The notes under the pieces are model-generated. The model did no database searches. It was not told the origin of the DNA and was given only the letters and a program-made list of their open reading frames with translations. The translations under genes were made by a program, and so were the position numbers. From the NCBI GenBank assembly GCA_002375695.1, contig DFMO01000011.1:196371-260370 (forward strand): a stretch of 64,000 nucleotides of DNA. Direction: 5' to 3'. This document shows, one piece after another, positions 52,435 to 61,109 of this stretch. This DNA comes from Flavobacteriaceae bacterium UBA3591. GTDB taxonomy: Bacteria; Bacteroidota; Bacteroidia; Flavobacteriales; Flavobacteriaceae. Position 1 is the first letter of the stretch; every line of letters begins with the position of its first letter.

Positions 52435-53496
52435 ATGACTAAAAGAACAATATTAATTGCTCCATTAAATTGGGGTTTAGGTCACGCTACTCGTTGCATC
52501 CCCATAATTAACGGTTTACTTTTTAATAATTTTAAAGTTCTCTTAGCTTCTGATGGTGCTGCGCTTGCGTTGTTGCGTCAAGAATTTCCTACTTTAGATT
52601 TTTTAGAATTGCCCTCTTATAATATTTCATACCCTAAAAATGGCAGAAATTTTAAAACCCATTTAATATTTCAACTACCGCAAATAAGCAGGGCTATTTC
52701 AGCAGAACAAAAATTAATACAGAAAACGGTTTCCGAAAGACCCATCCACGGGATAATTAGCGACAATAGGTTGGGTGTAAGACACACGTCTATACCTTCG
52801 GTGTATATTACGCATCAACTAAATGTTTTAACCGGAAACACGACATATTTTAGCAGTAAAGTTCACCAAAAATACATTCGGAAATTTAACGAATGTTGGG
52901 TCCCCGATGTAGCCAACAGCAACATAAGTTTAACTGGAAAAATGGGACATATTGGCGATGAGTTTTTAACACTGAAATACGCTGGAGTGTTAAGCAGAAT
53001 GAAGAAAAACCCACAAAAGGAAACAATAGATGTTTTGTTGTTAATCTCTGGAATTGAACCACAACGAACCCTTTTAGAGAATAAACTGAAAGAAGTTTTT
53101 AAAGATGTTGAAAAGAATATTTTAATGGTATGTGGAAAAGTAGAAAGGCAACAAAAATGGAGTAATTTTCACAATATTAAAACGGTAAATTATATGAGCG
53201 GGGCACAATTAGAAACCACCCTAAATAGCAGTAAATTGGTTATTGCCAGGTCTGGATATTCTACAATAATGGATTTGGCAGTTTTAAAAAAGAAAGCATT
53301 GTTTATACCTACTCCCGGCCAATACGAACAGGAATATTTGGCTAACCGATTAGAAAAGTTGAAAATCGCGCCATGGGAGCGTCAAAAAACATTTTCAGCA
53401 CAAGCGCTACAGCAGGTAGAAAAGTATAAAGGATTTGTTGATTTCACAGATTCGACAATAGATTTTAGGTCACTTTTTGCCCTTTTTTCAGTGTAA
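52435..53496 (+). CDS. MurG-like glycosyltransferase (GT-B)
   Basis: 353 residues. The N-terminal LIAPLNWGLGHATRCIPIINGLL is the GT28/MurG-like GxGHxTR motif. The middle has VYITHQLNVLTG and MCGKVERQQKWSNFHNIKTV. The C-terminal VIARSGYSTIMDLAVLKKKALFIPTPGQYEQEYLANRL shows the donor-binding GYSTxxD-like and EQxxNA-type signatures of MurG and MGDG-synthase-like enzymes. Donor is probably UDP-GlcNAc or another UDP sugar, acceptor unknown. Its 3' end overlaps the convergent histidine-kinase gene by 32 nt. ATG start. Confidence 0.85.
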   Translation: MTKRTILIAPLNWGLGHATRCIPIINGLLFNNFKVLLASDGAALALLRQEFPTLDFLELPSYNISYPKNGRNFKTHLIFQLPQISRAISAEQKLIQKTVSERPIHGIISDNRLGVRHTSIPSVYITHQLNVLTGNTTYFSSKVHQKYIRKFNECWVPDVANSNISLTGKMGHIGDEFLTLKYAGVLSRMKKNPQKETIDVLLLISGIEPQRTLLENKLKEVFKDVEKNILMVCGKVERQQKWSNFHNIKTVNYMSGAQLETTLNSSKLVIARSGYSTIMDLAVLKKKALFIPTPGQYEQEYLANRLEKLKIAPWERQKTFSAQALQQVEKYKGFVDFTDSTIDFRSLFALFSV

Positions 53497-54511
53497 AAGA
53501 AAATTCGGAACCAACTCCAAATTGGCTTTCAACATAAATTTTTTCGTTGTGTGCTTCAACAATATGTTTTACTATTGAAAGTCCCAAACCGCTCCCTCCT
53601 TCTTTTCGGGAACCACTTTTATCAACACGGTAAAATCGTTCAAAAAGTCGCGGTAGGTTTTCATTTTGAATTCCTTCCCCGTTATCGGTAACACGAACCA
53701 ATAATTTATCTTTTACAATAGTATCGATACCAACCTCTGTTGTACCTTCTTTTTTACCGTATTTTATGGAGTTAACAATAAGGTTGGTGAGCACTTGCTC
53801 AATACGCTCTTTATCTGCGTAAACATATATTTTTTGATTGTATTCTTTATCGAATACCAACGAGATATTCTTTTTACTAGCTTTCATCTCTAGCAAATCG
53901 AAAACATTTTGTACCAGGGCAATTATATCGAAATTTTCTTTGTTTAATACCAAGCCACCTACCTCTAACTTTGCAATCATATCTAATTCCTTAACAATAT
54001 AGATAAGTCTATCAACCCCTTTGTTGGCCCGGCGCAGATACTCTTTACGCACCTTTTTATCTTTCATTGCCCCGTCCAGCAGGGTTAAAATATAGCTTTG
54101 AACTGTAAATAATGGCGTTTTAAGTTCGTGAGATACATTGCCCATAAATTCTTTCCTATAATTTTCACGAACATTTAAAGTTTCAATTTCAAGTTTTTTA
54201 ACGTTTACGTAGTTTTCTACCTCGCGGGTAAGGACGTCCATGTCGGTAGTAACAGAGGGTTGCGGAAAGTCTTTTTCATTTAAAATACGAACGTCTCTGT
54301 AGATTTTTTTTATTCGGTGGTAAATAAATTTTTCAACTCTATATTGAATAATTAAAAAGGAAAGAAAAAAGGAGATAACAAAATATAAAACTAGCCATAA
54401 CGAAACTTCCCGGGTTAAAGCATATAAAAACAACCCCATAGCAAGTGTAGAAAATAATGCTATTAACAAAGCTGTAGCGGCTGCAAAATTATATTTTTTA
54501 GGAAATTTCAT
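53465..54511 (-). CDS. sensor histidine kinase (PhoR-like)
   Basis: 348 residues. Two membrane helices (about 10-30 and 35-55) with hardly any periplasmic part, a linker of about 60 residues, the HisKA box HELKTPLFTVQSYI with phospho-acceptor His128, then HATPase motifs LTNLIVNSIKYG (N box), DNGEGIQNENLPRLFERFYRV (G1/F) and GGSGLGLSIVKHIVEAH (G2). It forms a pair with the response-regulator gene, which starts upstream 6 nt away. The small sensory part suggests it responds through a partner, as PhoR does with the phosphate transporter. Overlaps the convergent glycosyltransferase gene by 32 nt. Confidence 0.93.
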   Translation of the reverse strand: MKFPKKYNFAAATALLIALFSTLAMGLFLYALTREVSLWLVLYFVISFFLSFLIIQYRVEKFIYHRIKKIYRDVRILNEKDFPQPSVTTDMDVLTREVENYVNVKKLEIETLNVRENYRKEFMGNVSHELKTPLFTVQSYILTLLDGAMKDKKVRKEYLRRANKGVDRLIYIVKELDMIAKLEVGGLVLNKENFDIIALVQNVFDLLEMKASKKNISLVFDKEYNQKIYVYADKERIEQVLTNLIVNSIKYGKKEGTTEVGIDTIVKDKLLVRVTDNGEGIQNENLPRLFERFYRVDKSGSRKEGGSGLGLSIVKHIVEAHNEKIYVESQFGVGSEFSFTLKKGQKVT

Positions 54512-54516
54512 TTTTG

Positions 54517-55197
54517 CTAAACTACAAACTTATAGCCTACTCCTTTTACTGTTTTAAACTTTTGATCGCCTATTTTTTCGCGTAATTTTCTAATATGAAC
54601 GTCAATAGTGCGACCTCCTACAATAACCTCGTTACCCCAAATAGTGTCGAGAATATCTTCGCGTTTAAAAACTTTTCCAGGTTTTGAAGCTAAAAGTGAT
54701 AGAAGTTCAAATTCTTTTTTGGGAAGTATTATCTCTTCTTTTCCCAACAAAATTTTATACTCTTCGCGATTAATTACTAGGTTGCCCAGTTTTATTTTAT
54801 TGTCGGCCGTATTTTCTTTAAATCGGCGAAGCAATGCTTTTACTTTACTTACCAGCACCTTTGGCTTAATAGGTTTTGTTATATAATCATCGGCGCCAGC
54901 ATCAAATCCTGCCATTTGTGAGTAGTCTTCGCCTCTTGCAGTTAAAAAGGTAATGACTGTTTCAGAAAGCTCGGGGATGGCTCTTATATTTTCACAAGCT
55001 TCAATCCCGTCCATTTCGGGCATCATAACATCCATGATAATAAGTTGCGGTTTTAATTTTTTGGCTTGCTTTATTGCTTCAACACCATTATCGGCAGTTT
55101 CAACAGTATATCCTTCGGTAGTTAAATTATAGCGTATAATTTCTAATATATCGGGCTCGTCATCTACTAATAAAATTGTAATATCTTTTTTCTTCAT
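54517..55197 (-). CDS. OmpR/PhoB-type response regulator
   Basis: 226 residues. Receiver domain (about 1-120) with acidic triad DD at 12-13, phospho-acceptor Asp56 (MDVMMPEMDG) and conserved Lys in YITKPIKPK; then an OmpR-type winged helix (about 130-226) with LLSLLASKPGKVFKREDIL and the recognition region VIVGGRTIDVHIRKLREKIG. Cognate of the histidine kinase 5 nt downstream on the same strand. Homologues in Flavobacteriaceae are often PhoB-like; that target is inferred. ATG start. Confidence 0.94.
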   Translation of the reverse strand: MKKKDITILLVDDEPDILEIIRYNLTTEGYTVETADNGVEAIKQAKKLKPQLIIMDVMMPEMDGIEACENIRAIPELSETVITFLTARGEDYSQMAGFDAGADDYITKPIKPKVLVSKVKALLRRFKENTADNKIKLGNLVINREEYKILLGKEEIILPKKEFELLSLLASKPGKVFKREDILDTIWGNEVIVGGRTIDVHIRKLREKIGDQKFKTVKGVGYKFVV

Positions 55198-55430
55198 CTT
55201 TAAATTTCTAATAAAAAAGCTTTACTAATTGGTTTCAAAGATAGTATTATTTAATGTGAGCGTAGGTTTAGCACGCTTATTGTTAACCTATTAATAACGT
55301 TTAGGTAACATGCGAGCATATTGATAAAAGATTTTCAAAAGACTATCATAAAAATACAGAAAACTCTAATTATCAATTGTTTACACAGCTTTAATTTATT
55401 ATATTTAAGAACACATAAATTTTACAAACG

Positions 55431-56405
55431 ATGAAGATAACTACTTTAATAGTGGCTCTTTTATTTTACAATGCAATTTTTCCTCAAATTGCTGGGACCA
55501 GTTTTGAAGAGCCCAACACCTACTCAGGGAAATATACCGATACTGGCGACGCTAGTACGGCACACGATTTATTAAACAACACTAATGAACCTATGGTAGA
55601 TTTTGTTAGTACGGGTGGCGAATTAGGTTTTAATGCACGGTATGTTCCTTATGACACGCCCGATGTGGGTTTAACAGATGGCGACGATGTGGGGGTTACC
55701 GATAAAGACCCTTCATCTTCGGTAACTTTTGTAGACGGCTCAAAAGGATATAGAATGAGTGACTTGGACGGCAATTTTATACTTGAGTTTGACGACGTTG
55801 ATTTAACCTCATATTCAAACCCCGGGTTTTCAATTGATTATTTACTTTCTATAAATAGCAACCCAGCAAACGGCAACTACGAAGGAGATGGAACTAGTAA
55901 CGAAGCAGGCTCAGACCGATTGCGTATTTATTTAAAAGACGTTGTAAACAATGAAGAAATAGACGTAGTAAATTCTACGGGGATGGATCTTGACGAGTTG
56001 GTACCGTTTAACACAAGTACTGGCGAATACCAATTTGTTTGGCAAAATGCCCTGGTAGCGGTAACTCCCAGCCTATTGCAACTTGTAATTGAAGGTCGTA
56101 CAAATGCTGGTACCGAATCTTTTTGGTTTGACAATATAATGTTTGTACAGTCTGTTGGAACACCAGCGCAAACCAAAAATGAATTTTCACTTTATCCCAA
56201 TCCAACAAGCAGTGGGTATGTAAATATTATTTCGACCGTTGGCGGAACCAAAGATATTTCAATTTTTAATGTTTTAGGAAAACGCGTTTTAACGGCGCAA
56301 TTAAACGGCGATAGGTTGAATATTTCGGCTTTAAATAGCGGCGTATACATAATTAAAATAGTGGCCGGAAAAGCATCTGCTACCAAAAAATTAATTGTAA
56401 AATAA
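55431..56405 (+). CDS. secreted protein with type IX sorting domain
   Basis: 324 residues, signal peptide (about 1-18, ending AIFPQ). The middle (about 25-235) is acidic and Asp/Ser/Gly-rich with beta segments like FILEFDDVDLTSY and FWFDNIMFV. The last about 70 residues form a T9SS type A sorting signal: FSLYPNPTSSGYVNI ... FNVLGKRVLTAQL ... LNSGVYIIKI ... ATKKLIVK. It should be exported over the outer membrane by the type IX system and possibly anchored there. No enzymatic motif seen. It ends before a terminator. Confidence 0.9.
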   Translation: MKITTLIVALLFYNAIFPQIAGTSFEEPNTYSGKYTDTGDASTAHDLLNNTNEPMVDFVSTGGELGFNARYVPYDTPDVGLTDGDDVGVTDKDPSSSVTFVDGSKGYRMSDLDGNFILEFDDVDLTSYSNPGFSIDYLLSINSNPANGNYEGDGTSNEAGSDRLRIYLKDVVNNEEIDVVNSTGMDLDELVPFNTSTGEYQFVWQNALVAVTPSLLQLVIEGRTNAGTESFWFDNIMFVQSVGTPAQTKNEFSLYPNPTSSGYVNIISTVGGTKDISIFNVLGKRVLTAQLNGDRLNISALNSGVYIIKIVAGKASATKKLIVK

Positions 56406-56425
56406 TCTTTTTTTGGCTCTAAATT

Positions 56426-56455
56426 AAAAAGCTTCTGTTTTTACAGGGGCTTTTT
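56426..56455 (+). terminator. Rho-independent terminator after the T9SS cargo gene
   Basis: AAAAAGCTTCTG and CAGGGGCTTTTT form a 12-bp stem with two G-T wobbles around TTTTTA, 20 nt downstream of the T9SS protein stop and before the LuxE-like gene. Confidence 0.75.
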
Positions 56456-56488
56456 AATTTCCCTATTTTTGAAAAAAAATTAGATAAA

Positions 56489-57466
56489 ATGATGCTTGAA
56501 AAAGAAATATTTAAAATAAAATCTTTTGAAGATTTTGAACGATTATCGCTTGAAGTATTTCGTTTTCAATATAAAAATGTTGCAGTATATCGCGATTTCT
56601 GTAATTTTTTAAACACCGAAATTTCGCAAGTAAATACCCTCGAGGCAATTCCTTTTCTTCCCATACAATTTTTTAAAAGCCATAAAGTTTTGGCTAATAA
56701 TATTTCCGAAGAAATAATATTTACAAGCAGTGGCACCACCGGAAGCACCACAAGTAAGCACTATGTTTACAACCTAAAATTATACGAAGCGAGCTTTAAA
56801 AATGCCTTTAGTAGACAATACGGAGCGATAGAAGATTATACTATTTTGGCGCTACTACCATCGTATTTAGAACGCGAAGGATCGTCTTTAATTTATATGG
56901 TTGAAAACTTAATTAGTGCGAGTAATAACAATAACAGCGGATTTTATTTAAATGAAATAGACGCTTTAATTGAAAAACTATTAGAGTTAGAAAAGCAAAA
57001 GCAGAAAACTATTTTAATTGGGGTTTCCTATGCTTTGCTCGACCTTATTGAAATACGAAAATTTCAGCTTAAAAATACCATTGTAATGGAAACTGGAGGA
57101 ATGAAAGGGCGCCGTAAGGAAATGGTAAAAGAAGAACTACACGAAGTTTTACAACAAGGGTTTGGCGTAGACGTAATACACAGTGAATACGGCATGACCG
57201 AGTTGCTCTCCCAAGCCTATTCCACAGGTAAAAGCCTGTTTTCTTGCCCTCCATGGATGAAAATTTTAACCCGCGATACCGAAGATGCACTTAGCTACAT
57301 TAAAAATAAAACTGGCGGTATTAACGTGATAGATTTGGCAAATATTTATTCCTGCGCTTTTATTGCAACCCAAGATTTGGGCAAAACCATAGATGCAAAT
57401 ACTTTTAAAGTAATGGGGCGTTTTGACAGTAGTGATATTCGCGGTTGCAACCTCATGGTTTTATAA
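56489..57466 (+). CDS. LuxE/PaaK-type acyl-protein synthetase-like protein
   Basis: 325 residues. The ANL-type phosphate-binding loop is seen as FTSSGTTGSTTSKHYV (about 75-90), as in LuxE and PaaK enzymes that activate acyl groups with ATP. Further phrases are VMETGGMKGRRKEMVKEEL and VIHSEYGMTELLSQAYS, where a Tyr-Gly-Met-Thr-Glu segment is the typical adenylate motif. Found in Flavobacteriaceae as a stand-alone acyl-protein synthetase without luxC or luxD partners. Substrate unknown. Two consecutive ATG codons make the exact start uncertain by one residue. Confidence 0.85.
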   Translation: MMLEKEIFKIKSFEDFERLSLEVFRFQYKNVAVYRDFCNFLNTEISQVNTLEAIPFLPIQFFKSHKVLANNISEEIIFTSSGTTGSTTSKHYVYNLKLYEASFKNAFSRQYGAIEDYTILALLPSYLEREGSSLIYMVENLISASNNNNSGFYLNEIDALIEKLLELEKQKQKTILIGVSYALLDLIEIRKFQLKNTIVMETGGMKGRRKEMVKEELHEVLQQGFGVDVIHSEYGMTELLSQAYSTGKSLFSCPPWMKILTRDTEDALSYIKNKTGGINVIDLANIYSCAFIATQDLGKTIDANTFKVMGRFDSSDIRGCNLMVL

Positions 57467-57576
57467 ACAAAAGTTTAACATAAATACAAAAAATTGACTG
57501 TAAGTATTATGTAATAGTGCCGACCAAAACCATATGAAAAAGTGATGATTTTTCATAATTGGTTGGTTAGTTAATT

Positions 57577-57610
57577 AAAAATCCCCGCGCAGAAACTGCC
57601 GGGGATTTTT
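57577..57610. terminator. bidirectional terminator between the LuxE-like gene and tyrS
   Basis: AAAAATCCCCG and CGGGGATTTTT flank an inner GCA/TGC stem around GAAAC, with A and T runs on both sides. It lies 111 nt after the LuxE-like stop (plus) and 23 nt after the tyrS stop (minus), so it can serve both convergent genes. Confidence 0.85.
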
Positions 57611-57632
57611 TTGTGAGGTTTACGGTTTAAAA

Positions 57633-58931
57633 CTATACTGCTTTAATTATAAAATAATTTTTCTTTCCGCGTTGTAAAAGCACAAACTGATTATTGATTA
57701 AATCGTTTTCTGAAACGGTGTAACCCTCTGTTACCTTCTCTTTATTTACCGAAATTGAATTTTCTTTTAATGCACGTCGTGCTTCACCATTGGATTTTAA
57801 AAACCCAGTTTTTTCGGCTAAAGCACCAATGATATCAATCCCTTCAGAAATTTCTTGTTTTAAAATCTCTGCTTGTGGAACACCGTCAAAAACATCTAAA
57901 AATGTTTGCTCATTTAAGCTTTTTAAATCTTCTGAAGTAGATTTTCCGAACAGAATTTCTGAGGCTTTTACTGCATTTTCAAATTCTTCATTGCTGTGCA
58001 CGGTAGTTGTTACCTCTTGCGCCAAACGTTTTTGCAACAAACGTTTGTGAGGTGCTTCTTTGTGTTCGGCAATTAACGATTCAATGGTTTCTTTATCTAA
58101 AAAAGTAAATACTTTTATATACTTTTCGGCATCTTCGTCGCTTGTATTTAGCCAGTATTGGTAAAATTTGTAAGGTGAAGTTTTATTGGCATCTAACCAT
58201 ACGTTTCCGCCTTCACTTTTTCCAAATTTTGTACCGTCACTTTTTGTAACCAAAGGGCATGTTAGTGCATAGCCTTTTGTACTATCCATTCTTCTTAAAA
58301 GTTCGGTGCCGGTGGTAATATTACCCCATTGATCGCTACCGCCCATTTGCAGCGTACAATCCAATTCTCTATTTAAATGAACAAAGTCATATCCTTGAAT
58401 TAACTGGTAGGTAAATTCGGTAAAAGAAAGTCCGTCGGCACTCTCGCCACTCAATCTCGACTTTACCGAGTCTTTTGCCATCATATAATTTACGGTAATG
58501 TGTTTTCCCACATTACGAATAAAATCGAGGAACGAAAATTCTTTTATCCAATCGTAATTATTTACAAGTACCGCTTGATTTTCTGCGCCCGATGAAAAAT
58601 CTAAAAATTGCGAAAGTTGATTGCGTACGCCTTCTTGATTTTTTCTTAAAGTTTCTTCATCGAGTAAATTACGCTCGCTACTTTTCATAGAAGGATCACC
58701 TATCATTCCTGTAGCGCCGCCTACTAAAGCTACCGGTCTATGCCCACAGCGTTGATAAAAAGACAATAGCATTATTGGTACTAAATTACCAATGTGTAAC
58801 GAATCTGCAGTGGGGTCAAAACCCACATAGGCAGAGCGCATTTTTTCCATTAAATGCTCTTCTGTTTCGGGCATAACATCATGTATCATGCCGCGCCATT
58901 GTAGTTCTTCTACGAAATTTTTAAGCTTCAT
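57633..58931 (-). CDS. tyrS: tyrosine--tRNA ligase
   Basis: 432 residues. Class I features: HIGNLVPIMLLSFYQRCGHRP (HIGH-type motif), the conserved MQMGGSDQWGNITTG-type tyrosine/tRNA binding segment (LQMGGSDQWGNITTGTELLRR), the KMSKS-like KFGKSEGG, and a C-terminal S4 domain (EARRALKENSISVNKEKV). Bacterial TyrRS family. Single gene ending at a bidirectional terminator. ATG start. Confidence 0.97.
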   Translation of the reverse strand: MKLKNFVEELQWRGMIHDVMPETEEHLMEKMRSAYVGFDPTADSLHIGNLVPIMLLSFYQRCGHRPVALVGGATGMIGDPSMKSSERNLLDEETLRKNQEGVRNQLSQFLDFSSGAENQAVLVNNYDWIKEFSFLDFIRNVGKHITVNYMMAKDSVKSRLSGESADGLSFTEFTYQLIQGYDFVHLNRELDCTLQMGGSDQWGNITTGTELLRRMDSTKGYALTCPLVTKSDGTKFGKSEGGNVWLDANKTSPYKFYQYWLNTSDEDAEKYIKVFTFLDKETIESLIAEHKEAPHKRLLQKRLAQEVTTTVHSNEEFENAVKASEILFGKSTSEDLKSLNEQTFLDVFDGVPQAEILKQEISEGIDIIGALAEKTGFLKSNGEARRALKENSISVNKEKVTEGYTVSENDLINNQFVLLQRGKKNYFIIKAV

Positions 58932-59024
58932 TTTCTTTAAATTTATAACTGCTTATTTACAGTTTTTGTAATAAGGGTGCAAAGATAAGACTCTTAAATA
59001 AGAATGGACATTTTAGGAAAATAA

Positions 59025-59051
59025 AAAAGAGATGGTTTTGTCATCTCTTTT
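59025..59051 (-). terminator. Rho-independent terminator after the frameshifted membrane-protein gene
   Basis: AAAAGAGATG and CATCTCTTTT form a 10-bp stem around GTTTTGT, 20 nt beyond the end of the open frame at 59071 on the minus strand. It supports a real transcription unit in the region 59071-59501. Confidence 0.75.
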
Positions 59052-59070
59052 AGTTAAAAACAGTTAAATT

Positions 59071-59501
59071 TTAAATTAGGAAGATATTAAACAAAATTAA
59101 AATAGTTTGTAAAATTAGGTGTTCAATAATATTGCCTCTAAATCTAAAACTTTTGTCAAAAAAATAAATCCAAATACAATACAGAAAGTTTAAAATTATT
59201 AATGAGATACATACAACTTCAAGTTTGTTATTTTCTGATATTGATATAAAGGCTATTAAATTTGCATTCACATAAAAAATCAAAAGAGAGATTAGATGAA
59301 ATAATCTATCCCACTTGGTGATTTTTTGCTTTAAAATTTCAATGAATTTTATGGGAAAAAATAAAAACTAATACCAATACTGCATAACAAAGAAAAATAG
59401 TAAAATTTATGGTTTATCAAGTTTCGATTAATTGAAAACAAGACAATAAAACAGACAAAATAAACTATTAGCGTATATGTTTTAAAAGAAAATTTCTTCA
59501 T
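59071..59501 (-). pseudogene. small membrane-protein gene split by a frameshift at a T-run
   Basis: Minus-strand ATG at 59501 opens MKKFSFKTYTLIVYFVCFIV and runs 50 codons to a stop after FYFFP. In the next frame the reading continues without gap from PIKFIEILKQKITKWD through hydrophobic segments to FNIFLI at 59071. Joined, it is a protein of about 143 residues with four membrane helices. The joint lies at the slippery heptamer T TTT TTC CC around 59356, so one lost T, a sequencing error in the T-run, or programmed -1 frameshifting would give the same picture. No family recognised. A terminator follows it directly. Very AT-rich codon use. Confidence 0.55.
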
Positions 59502-59579
59502 TTCAGATTACTCGAAAATTTGGGCACCTACTCTTTTTAGGCTTTTCGGTTTACACCTTTAAGTTTAAGAGCGCAAAGC

Positions 59580-59595
59580 AAAAAAAAAAAAAAAA
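59580..59595 (+). repeat. 16-nt poly-A run
   Basis: Sixteen consecutive A residues upstream of the epimerase gene. Long homopolymers are prone to slippage, so its length may vary or be misread. It lies between the frameshifted gene and the TACCTTTG box at 59616. Confidence 0.8.
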
Positions 59596-59615
59596 CGGTT
59601 TACGAAAGTAAATTT

Positions 59616-59623
59616 TACCTTTG
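59616..59623 (+). promoter_or_regulatory. TANNTTTG-type -7 box upstream of the epimerase gene
   Basis: TACCTTTG matches the -7 consensus. A clear TTTG is not found at 19 nt upstream, where the poly-A run ends, so strength is uncertain. The expected start site lies about 60 nt before the ATG at 59687. Confidence 0.4.
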
Positions 59624-59686
59624 TTTAAAAGCTTTCTGTAACTTATACCACAAAGACAAAAAATAAAACTACATCATCAACTTAAT

Positions 59687-60703
59687 ATGATATTAGTAAC
59701 CGGTGGCACAGGCTTAGTAGGGTCGCATTTATTGTATCTTCTGTTAAAAGAAAACACGAAGGTTCGCGCCATTCACAGAAAGAACAGCAACATACATGCT
59801 GTAAAAAAGGTTTTTTCAATTTATACTGAGGAAGTAGATTCTCTCTTTAATAAAATTGAATGGTTTGAAGCCGACACCAACGATATTCCCGCACTTTCTG
59901 AAGCATTTACAAATGTAACGCACGTATACCACTGTGCCGCACATATAAGTTTTGATCCTTCAAAATATAAAACTCTAAAGAAGATAAACGTTGAAGGTAC
60001 AGCAAATGTGGTGAATCTATGTTTGGCCAATAACATTAAAAAACTTTGCTATGTAAGCTCGATTGCCACCTTAGGAAGCAGTGTAAAAGGCAAGCTTGTC
60101 AATGAAGAAACATCGTGGAATCCAAACGATAAAAACAGTGTATACGCCATTACAAAGTACGCAGCCGAGATGGAGGTGTGGCGTGGCACGCAAGAAGGTT
60201 TAAATGCTGTAATTGTTAACCCAGGGGTAATTTTAGGGATTTCGCCAAAAGACAGTGGCAGCAGCGCTTTAATTTCGGTTGCAGCAAAGGGCAACTCCTA
60301 TTATCCTTCGGGAAGCATTGGGATAGTAGATATTATAGACGTTGTTAAAGCAATGACAACGCTTATGAATTCTGAAATAAAAAACGAACAGTACATTTTA
60401 GTTTCAGAAAACATAGCAATTAAAGAATTGCTTTCTAAATTTAGTGCGCATTTTAAGAACAAACCTCCTTCAAAAAAACTATCTAAAAAGTTGATGTATG
60501 TTTTATGTAGCTTAGATTGGGTATCGAGTAAAATATTTGGGACTAAACGAAAAATTACACGAGCTACCGTGCGCTCTATGTTTACTATTTCGGCCTACGA
60601 TGCTACAAAAATTCAAGAAGCATTAAACGTTCAGTTTACTCCTTCAAGTGAGACTATAAAACGTATTGCCAACCAATATTTGGATGCTACTCCTGTTTCA
60701 TAG
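59687..60703 (+). CDS. NAD-dependent epimerase/dehydratase (extended SDR)
   Basis: 338 residues. Rossmann motif ILVTGGTGLVGSHLLYLLL (about 2-20), HVYHCAAHISFDPS, VSSIATLG and the catalytic YAITKYAAE (YxxxK) pair near residue 150. Extended short-chain dehydrogenase of the type acting on nucleotide sugars or hydroxysteroid-like ketones; substrate not clear. Its 3' end overlaps the convergent DUF4296 gene by 17 nt. ATG start. Confidence 0.92.
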   Translation: MILVTGGTGLVGSHLLYLLLKENTKVRAIHRKNSNIHAVKKVFSIYTEEVDSLFNKIEWFEADTNDIPALSEAFTNVTHVYHCAAHISFDPSKYKTLKKINVEGTANVVNLCLANNIKKLCYVSSIATLGSSVKGKLVNEETSWNPNDKNSVYAITKYAAEMEVWRGTQEGLNAVIVNPGVILGISPKDSGSSALISVAAKGNSYYPSGSIGIVDIIDVVKAMTTLMNSEIKNEQYILVSENIAIKELLSKFSAHFKNKPPSKKLSKKLMYVLCSLDWVSSKIFGTKRKITRATVRSMFTISAYDATKIQEALNVQFTPSSETIKRIANQYLDATPVS

Positions 60704-61109
60704 GCACGGCTATCCCTCTATCTTCGGCTCTTTCTATAAGTGTATCGGTTGTTTTACGCTCCAGCACTCTTATACTATCCAGTTCTTTTTGCATAGCAGT
60801 AAGTCTGCTTTTAACGTTTTCAACTATTTCTAAATAGCTATTAATATCGGCTGCGTAAAAGGCATTACTTTTGGCGAACTGCAAACTATCTACTCCAAAA
60901 TTTTTGTAAACCAACGAATCTAAATTTACACCGCTTTCAATAATAAATTGATTGTTTACGCTTCTTGCAGCGTTGGTCATATACGACTCTGTTAAAATAT
61001 CGACCATTTTATCTTTCGGAATTAAATTCTTTGGCTTTTCTGGTTGCTGCACATTTTGGCAACCAAAAAAACTAAGAACACATACTAAAAGTATAAAAAG
61101 GTTTTTCAT
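60687..61109 (-). CDS. DUF4296 lipoprotein
   Basis: 140 residues. Lipoprotein signal MKNLFILLVCVLSFFGC (lipobox SFFGC), then PKNLIPKDKMVDILTESYM, the conserved DUF4296 beginning, and a helical part with NFGVDSLQFAKSNAFYAADINSY-like sequence. Family function unknown; found throughout Flavobacteriaceae next to pyrC. The ATG overlaps the dihydroorotase stop as TAATG, so translation is coupled. Overlaps the convergent epimerase gene by 17 nt. Confidence 0.88.
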   Translation of the reverse strand: MKNLFILLVCVLSFFGCQNVQQPEKPKNLIPKDKMVDILTESYMTNAARSVNNQFIIESGVNLDSLVYKNFGVDSLQFAKSNAFYAADINSYLEIVENVKSRLTAMQKELDSIRVLERKTTDTLIERAEDRGIAVPMKQE

